Shown here piece by piece: positions 4,949 to 8,407 of a stretch of DNA of 8,407 nt (position 1 is the first letter of the stretch; each line of letters starts with the position of its first letter). The notes below the pieces were generated by a model that made no database searches, was not told where the DNA came from, and worked only from the letters and a program-made list of their open reading frames with translations. Source of the stretch: Jeongeupia chitinilytica (GTDB lineage Bacteria; Pseudomonadota; Gammaproteobacteria; Burkholderiales; Chitinibacteraceae); the NCBI RefSeq assembly GCF_014652315.1, contig NZ_BMYO01000016.1, forward strand, positions 1-8,407. The letters run 5' to 3'. Made by a program: the position numbers and the translations under genes.

Positions 4949-7264
4949 ATGCATCGCAAGACGATCACGCATTCACTGCTGGCCCTGCTCTGGCTCGGCG
5001 CGCCGGTTGCAGGCTGGACCGCCACCGCACCTGCGCCGGATGCGGCCGCCACCGCCAAACTCAGCGCCGGCGCGGAAGCTGCCGGTTGGCCAAGGCTGGT
5101 CGACGGCCAGCAGGGCGAGAAAATCTACGTTTACCAGCCGCAGCTCGATGCGCTGAACGGCAACACCCTGACCGGGCGTTCGGCGGTGCGGGTGTCGGGC
5201 AAGCAGGGCGATACCTTCGGCGTGATCTGGTTCAGCGCCCGCGCCGACATCGCCAAGGACCAGCGCACGGTGACGCTGAGCCAGTACAAGATCACCAGGG
5301 CCAACTTCCCGACTGCCGGCAAGGACGAAGACAGCTATCTGGCGTCGCTGCGCACGTCGCTGCCGAAAAACGGCTGGACCGTGTCCTATGACGCGTTGCA
5401 GGCCGACCTGCAGATCAATCATGCCGAAGCGGCCCATGCCGGCCAGGCGGTGAAGAACGACCCGCCGGCGATCATCTACAGCAACCGTCCGGCGTTGCTG
5501 GTGATGATCGACGGCGAGCCGGCCTTGCGCGAGGCCGGTGGCAAGCTGATGCGGGTGATCAACACCAGTGCGCTGATCGTGCTCGATCAGGGCAGCGGCA
5601 ACTATTACCTGTGGGCGGTCGAGCGCTGGTATCAGGCCAGCTCGGCCACCGGCCCGTGGCAGGTCGCCACCAATCCGCCGACCGCCGAACTCGATCCGCT
5701 GCGCGAATCGCTGCTGAAGGCCAACCAGATCGATCCGATGTCGGGCAAGAGCGCCAACGGCGAGTCGGCGTTCGATCCGAACGTCGTTCCGGCCATCCAC
5801 GTTGCAACCAGGCCGACCGAGTTGCTGCAGAGCAAGGGTGAGCCGCAGTACGCGCCGATCCCGGGGACGCAACTGCTTTATATGTCGAACTCGTCCAACG
5901 ACGTCTTCGTCCAGATCGGCAGCCAGCAGCTGTATGTACTGATCTCGGGCCGCTGGTTTACCGCCGCCAGGATCGACGGTCCGTGGCAGTACGTGCCGGG
6001 TGACCGGCTGCCGGCCGACTTCGCCCGGATTCCGGCCGATCATCCGATGGCCGGGGTGCTGGTTTCGGTCCCGGGGACGCCGCAGGCCAGCGAAGCGCGC
6101 ATTGCCAACAGCGTGCCGCAGACCGCGCAGGTCAAGCGTAGCGTCAAGCCGGAACCGGTCAGCTATGACGGTGGCGCGCCGCAATGGAAGCCGATCGACG
6201 ACACGCCGCTGCAGTACGCCTACAACACGGCGATGCCGATCATCCGCGTCGATGCGCACAGCTACTATCTGGTGCAGAACGGCGTGTGGTTCGTTGCCAC
6301 CTCGGCCAGCGGGCCATGGAGCGTGGCGGCCAGCGTACCGGCGGTGATCTATTCGATTCCGGTCAGCTCGCCGGTGCACTACGTCACCTACGTCCGGGTC
6401 TACAGCGCAACACCAAGCGTCGTCTACGTGGGCTACACCCCGGGCTATTACGGTACGGTGGTATCCAGCGACGGCGTCGTCGTTTACGGTACCGGCTACG
6501 TTTACCCGACCTATGTCGGCACCGTCTGGTATCCGGCGCCCTATACCTACGGCTTCGGTGCCGGTTTCGCCTGGGGGACGGCGACCGGTTTCGCTTTCGG
6601 TTTCGCCATGGGGGCATGGATGTCGCCGTGGTACTGGGGTGGGGGCTACTGGGGCGGCGGGTGCTGCTGGGGGGGCAACACCTACAACATCAACGTCACC
6701 AACAACTACAACCGCTGGGGCCACAACTCGGTCATCACCGGTCCGAACAACACCTACCGGACCGGCCAGATCGGCCAGACGCATTTCGCCAACAAGCAGG
6801 GCAGCGGCGACCTCTACGCCGGTCGCGACGGTCAGGTCTACAAGCGCGACAGCAGCGGCCAGTGGCAGAAGTATCAGGGCGGCGGCAACTGGTCGAACGT
6901 CGACAAGCAGCAGGCGGCCGACAACGTGAAGAGCCGGGCGCAGAACTATGCCAACAGCCCGCAAGGCCAGGCGCGCATCCAGAACGCCAAGGACTTTGCC
7001 AATTCACCGCAGGGTCAGCAGGCCGCCCAGCGCGCCAGGGACTGGAAGCAGTCACCGCAGGGCCAGCAGGCTGCGCAGGATTTCCGCGAGAACCACCAGT
7101 CGCTTGATAGCCAGTTCCAGGCGCGCAACGCCGGTGCAGAACGCGCCGGCAACTTCCAGCGTGGCGGTGGCAATTGGGGCGGCGGCGGCGGCAGTCTCGG
7201 TCAATCCCGTTTCGGTGGCGGTGGATTCGGTGGTTTCCACGGCGGTGGTTTCCGCCGGCGCTGA
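4949..7264 (+). CDS. Large exported Trp-repeat, Gly/Tyr-rich protein
   Basis: Encodes 771 residues. It resembles uncharacterised proteobacterial proteins sometimes labelled carbohydrate-binding family V/XII; I cannot confirm any sugar binding. A signal peptide occupies about residues 1-25. An N-terminal domain (40-165) contains KIYVYQPQLDALNGN and TFGVIWFSAR. Three diverged ~110-residue repeats follow, each with a G-x-P turn and W-x9-W ending GPW (Trp227/237, 336/346, 447/457). Next are a Tyr/Val/Gly-rich stretch (475-534), a glycine zipper (535-557), a Trp/Gly/Cys segment with Cys572-Cys573, Asn-rich NTYNINVTNNYN, three 16-residue SPQGQ repeats and a Gly-rich tail ending in arginines. The Shine-Dalgarno AGGGGA is five bases before the ATG. 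A surface or periplasmic structural role is inferred. A 106-base gap separates it from ribA, and a weak TAAACT at 4863-4868 could be its -10. Confidence 0.85.
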   Translation: MHRKTITHSLLALLWLGAPVAGWTATAPAPDAAATAKLSAGAEAAGWPRLVDGQQGEKIYVYQPQLDALNGNTLTGRSAVRVSGKQGDTFGVIWFSARADIAKDQRTVTLSQYKITRANFPTAGKDEDSYLASLRTSLPKNGWTVSYDALQADLQINHAEAAHAGQAVKNDPPAIIYSNRPALLVMIDGEPALREAGGKLMRVINTSALIVLDQGSGNYYLWAVERWYQASSATGPWQVATNPPTAELDPLRESLLKANQIDPMSGKSANGESAFDPNVVPAIHVATRPTELLQSKGEPQYAPIPGTQLLYMSNSSNDVFVQIGSQQLYVLISGRWFTAARIDGPWQYVPGDRLPADFARIPADHPMAGVLVSVPGTPQASEARIANSVPQTAQVKRSVKPEPVSYDGGAPQWKPIDDTPLQYAYNTAMPIIRVDAHSYYLVQNGVWFVATSASGPWSVAASVPAVIYSIPVSSPVHYVTYVRVYSATPSVVYVGYTPGYYGTVVSSDGVVVYGTGYVYPTYVGTVWYPAPYTYGFGAGFAWGTATGFAFGFAMGAWMSPWYWGGGYWGGGCCWGGNTYNINVTNNYNRWGHNSVITGPNNTYRTGQIGQTHFANKQGSGDLYAGRDGQVYKRDSSGQWQKYQGGGNWSNVDKQQAADNVKSRAQNYANSPQGQARIQNAKDFANSPQGQQAAQRARDWKQSPQGQQAAQDFRENHQSLDSQFQARNAGAERAGNFQRGGGNWGGGGGSLGQSRFGGGGFGGFHGGGFRRR
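5510..6319 (+). repeat. Three diverged ~110-residue protein repeats
   Basis: The conserved part of each copy covers residues 188-237, 296-346 and 408-457. Shared positions are G-x-P (189-191, 297-299, 409-411), Asn-Ser/Thr (205-206, 314-315, 426-427), an aromatic pair before a Trp (227, 336, 447), Ala three residues after it, and GPW ending exactly ten residues after it. Spacings between these landmarks vary by only one residue. The DNA is well diverged, so this is an ancient domain duplication. Confidence 0.75.
6551..6619 (+). other. Six-glycine GxxxG zipper segment
   Basis: Residues 535-557 of the large exported protein have glycine at 535, 539, 543, 547, 551 and 555, exactly every fourth residue, with Phe, Ala, Trp, Thr and Met between them and no charged residue. 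The length and hydrophobicity suit a membrane-spanning or membrane-packing helix. Confidence 0.7.
6956..7099 (+). repeat. Three tandem 48-bp repeats encoding SPQGQ units
   Basis: SPQGQ begins at residues 670, 686 and 702, an exact 16-residue (48-base) period. Each unit continues with Ala/Gln/Arg/Asp-rich helical-looking sequence (e.g. QAAQRARDW). Copies two and three are the closest in DNA. The array may be prone to copy-number change by slippage. Confidence 0.8.
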
Positions 7265-7286
7265 GCGGCGTTCCGGATGCATCGTG

Positions 7287-7317
7287 TGCGCCACCGTTCG
7301 GGGGGCGCAGTCGTTTT
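7287..7317 (+). terminator. Probable terminator of the large exported protein gene
   Basis: TGCGCCACC (7287-7295) pairs with the G-rich arm ending GGCGCA (7309), with one A-G mismatch and a small GTTC-type loop. A TTTT (7314-7317) follows after four bases. It lies 22 bases past the stop codon at 7264. The short T-run makes it a moderate rather than strong intrinsic terminator. Confidence 0.5.
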
Positions 7318-7357
7318 CAAACCGGAAGCGCCAACAGTGTTGCTGCTGCGCTCGAGG

Positions 7358-7377
7358 CGTCCGGTCAGCGCCGGACG
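7358..7377. repeat. Perfect 7-bp inverted repeat upstream of HNH gene
   Basis: CGTCCGG (7358-7364) and CCGGACG (7371-7377) pair perfectly around a 6-base loop, about 70 bases before the HNH gene start. No T-tract follows on either strand, so it may be an operator or leader hairpin. A match of this size can occur by chance in GC-rich DNA. Confidence 0.35.
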
Positions 7378-7444
7378 TTATGGCAAGCAGGTTTCATCGC
7401 ATGGTTGTTAGTCTTTCCGCGAGGTCACCCGATTTGGAGTACAG

Positions 7445-8215
7445 ATGCTGAATCTTCAGAACTGCATTGAACAGGTCTGCCACAAGGCTACGTCGTTTCG
7501 TCCATTCGAGATCGATGTCTACACGCTGGAGTCGGCGCGTGAACAGCGGCTGGCCAACCTGCAACTCAGGATCAATCGGCCGAAGCCCGGCGAATACGCG
7601 GTGACACTGGTCGACGCGATCAACGGCGAATCCGAGGTCGCTCTTGGCCCCATTTATGCCAGGGCCGGCATGATCAGCAAGACCGCGTTTGCCAAAACCC
7701 AGTACGCCAACGTCTCGGATGACGCCTTCTTTCATATCCTCTATGACGTACAGGATCGCCCGTTCAGCTATATCGAGAATGGCGCGCCCGTCACCAAGCA
7801 CACACCGGGGGCGCCCTGCATGGTGTGCGGGCTGCTGCTGCCGCTCCGGAACCTGACGGTCGATCATCAGCGCCCGCAGGCTGGCGGAGAGCTGGAGGCC
7901 GTACTCAAGACCTTCCGTGCTTTTGGGCTCACGCGCGAAGGTCCCAAGGGCGGGAAGGGGCAGCGCATCCTGCAGCATGTCTCCCAGGGCATTGCGCTCT
8001 CGGCGGTCTCGCCCAAACTGGGGCGTGCACCGGTGCAAGTCGGCAATCTGGCCGATCGCTATACGCTGACGAACGAGGGTGCTGTGCTTTACAGCTTCAT
8101 TGTCGCCGCCGGTGAACGTGAACAGCTGAAATCACAGTGCATGCACGGTCTGCTCAACCTGCAACCGATGTGCCAGGCCTGCAACTCGTCCAAGGGCAAT
8201 GCACTCAAGTTTTGA
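7445..8215 (+). CDS. HNH-type endonuclease-like protein with long internal insert
   Basis: Encodes 256 residues with GGAG (7436-7439) five bases before the ATG. The HNH/zinc signature is present in two halves. Cys125-x2-Cys128, then LTVDHQRPQAGG (137-148) supplies the catalytic Asp140-His141. LNLQPMCQACNSSKGN (237-252) supplies Asn238, Cys243-x2-Cys246 and Asn247. In ordinary HNH proteins these halves are separated by roughly 10-30 residues; here residues 149-236 intervene, including GPKGGKGQRI and YTLTNEGAVLYSFI. Residues 1-115 form an N-terminal domain I do not recognise. All expected metal and zinc residues are retained, so activity is plausible. The gene stands alone between terminator-like hairpins and looks less GC-biased than its neighbours, suggesting acquisition. 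Phage defence, restriction or a homing relic are possibilities without direct support. Confidence 0.8.
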   Translation: MLNLQNCIEQVCHKATSFRPFEIDVYTLESAREQRLANLQLRINRPKPGEYAVTLVDAINGESEVALGPIYARAGMISKTAFAKTQYANVSDDAFFHILYDVQDRPFSYIENGAPVTKHTPGAPCMVCGLLLPLRNLTVDHQRPQAGGELEAVLKTFRAFGLTREGPKGGKGQRILQHVSQGIALSAVSPKLGRAPVQVGNLADRYTLTNEGAVLYSFIVAAGEREQLKSQCMHGLLNLQPMCQACNSSKGNALKF

Positions 8216-8220
8216 TCGAC

Positions 8221-8253
8221 AACGGGCGGCCCTGGGCCGCCCGTTGTGCTTTT
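8221..8253 (+). terminator. Rho-independent terminator after HNH gene
   Basis: AACGGGCGGCC (8221-8231) and GGCCGCCCGTT (8235-8245) form a perfect 11-bp stem around a 3-base loop, five bases after the HNH stop. GTGC then TTTT (8250-8253) follows. The stem is very strong and the T-tract is short and interrupted. Confidence 0.75.
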
Positions 8254-8336
8254 CCGGCGCGGCGAAGCAGGGACTGCGGGATGTTTGACGGGCCGGCGGC
8301 GGTGTTCTGGCCGGTTGGGTGGGGCCGGCGAGGCCG

Positions 8337-8378
8337 AAACTGACGGTTTTGATGCCGTTGGCATGGATTTGTCAGCTT
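8337..8378. repeat. Imperfect nested inverted repeat near right edge
   Basis: The outer arms AAACTGAC (8337-8344) and GTCAGCTT (8371-8378) match in seven of eight bases. The inner arms ATGCC (8352-8356) and GGCAT (8360-8364) are perfect around GTT. Internal loops of 7 and 6 bases separate the two stems. The ~150 bases after 8253 contain no convincing gene, and this is the only structure I see there. It could be a weak terminator of a converging gene beyond the edge or an extragenic repeat. Confidence 0.25.
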
Positions 8379-8407
8379 TGCAGTCGGGTCTGGGGCGGCG
8401 TTGCGGT

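Noticed and set aside
4973..6964. 663-codon open frame on the minus strand
   Set aside because: It lies wholly opposite the 771-residue exported protein, has no recognisable motif, and reads as His/Arg/Val-rich shadow sequence typical of GC-rich DNA.
7380..7451. 23-codon frame overlapping the HNH gene start
   Set aside because: It lacks a ribosome binding site and any conserved feature; the HNH gene has its own well-placed GGAG.
8372..8407. Possible C-terminus of a minus-strand gene entering from the right
   Set aside because: Only 11 codons before a TGA are visible, with no recognisable sequence; it cannot be supported.
1..8407. CRISPR arrays, tRNA/rRNA genes, insertion sequences, attachment sites
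   Set aside because: No spaced direct repeats, no cloverleaf or rRNA-like segments, and no transposase or integrase motifs were seen.

Overview
The window is GC-rich, densely coded bacterial DNA. Its gene content (FecI/FecR iron signalling, separate pabB and pabC, a stand-alone RibA, and a large secreted Gly/Tyr/Trp-rich protein) suggests a betaproteobacterium, perhaps Neisseriales/Chromobacteriaceae. That placement is an inference from protein style and is not proven here.

Left part (1-1655, minus strand): an iron-responsive cell-surface signalling operon, read right to left. A Fur-box-like palindrome (1637-1655) precedes an ECF sigma factor of the FecI type. The FecR-type transmembrane regulator follows with a GTGA start/stop overlap. 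The first 18 codons of a third gene run off the left edge; by position and signal-like sequence it is probably the cognate TonB-dependent siderophore receptor. A nested inverted repeat lies between fecR and this receptor gene.

Middle part (1697-4842, plus strand): a tight biosynthetic run. pabB (chorismate to aminodeoxychorismate) overlaps pabC (aminodeoxychorismate to p-aminobenzoate, for folate). pabC overlaps a small exported protein of unknown function. About 60 bases later comes ribA (GTP cyclohydrolase II, riboflavin). pabB appears to have a -10 hexamer so close to its ATG that its mRNA may be leaderless. Its active site carries the TrpE-like PIAGT motif rather than the PabB lysine.

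Right part (4949-8407, plus strand): a 771-residue exported protein with three diverged Trp-containing repeats, a six-glycine GxxxG zipper, a 16-residue triplicated Gln-rich repeat and a Gly-rich tail. A probable terminator follows. Next is a stand-alone 256-residue HNH-type nuclease-like protein in which about 90 residues separate the two halves of the HNH motif, closed by a strong hairpin terminator. The last ~150 bases hold no gene that I can support.

Most of the window is ordinary metabolism and iron uptake. The two least explained items, and the best candidates for something undescribed, are the modular exported protein and the split-motif HNH protein.
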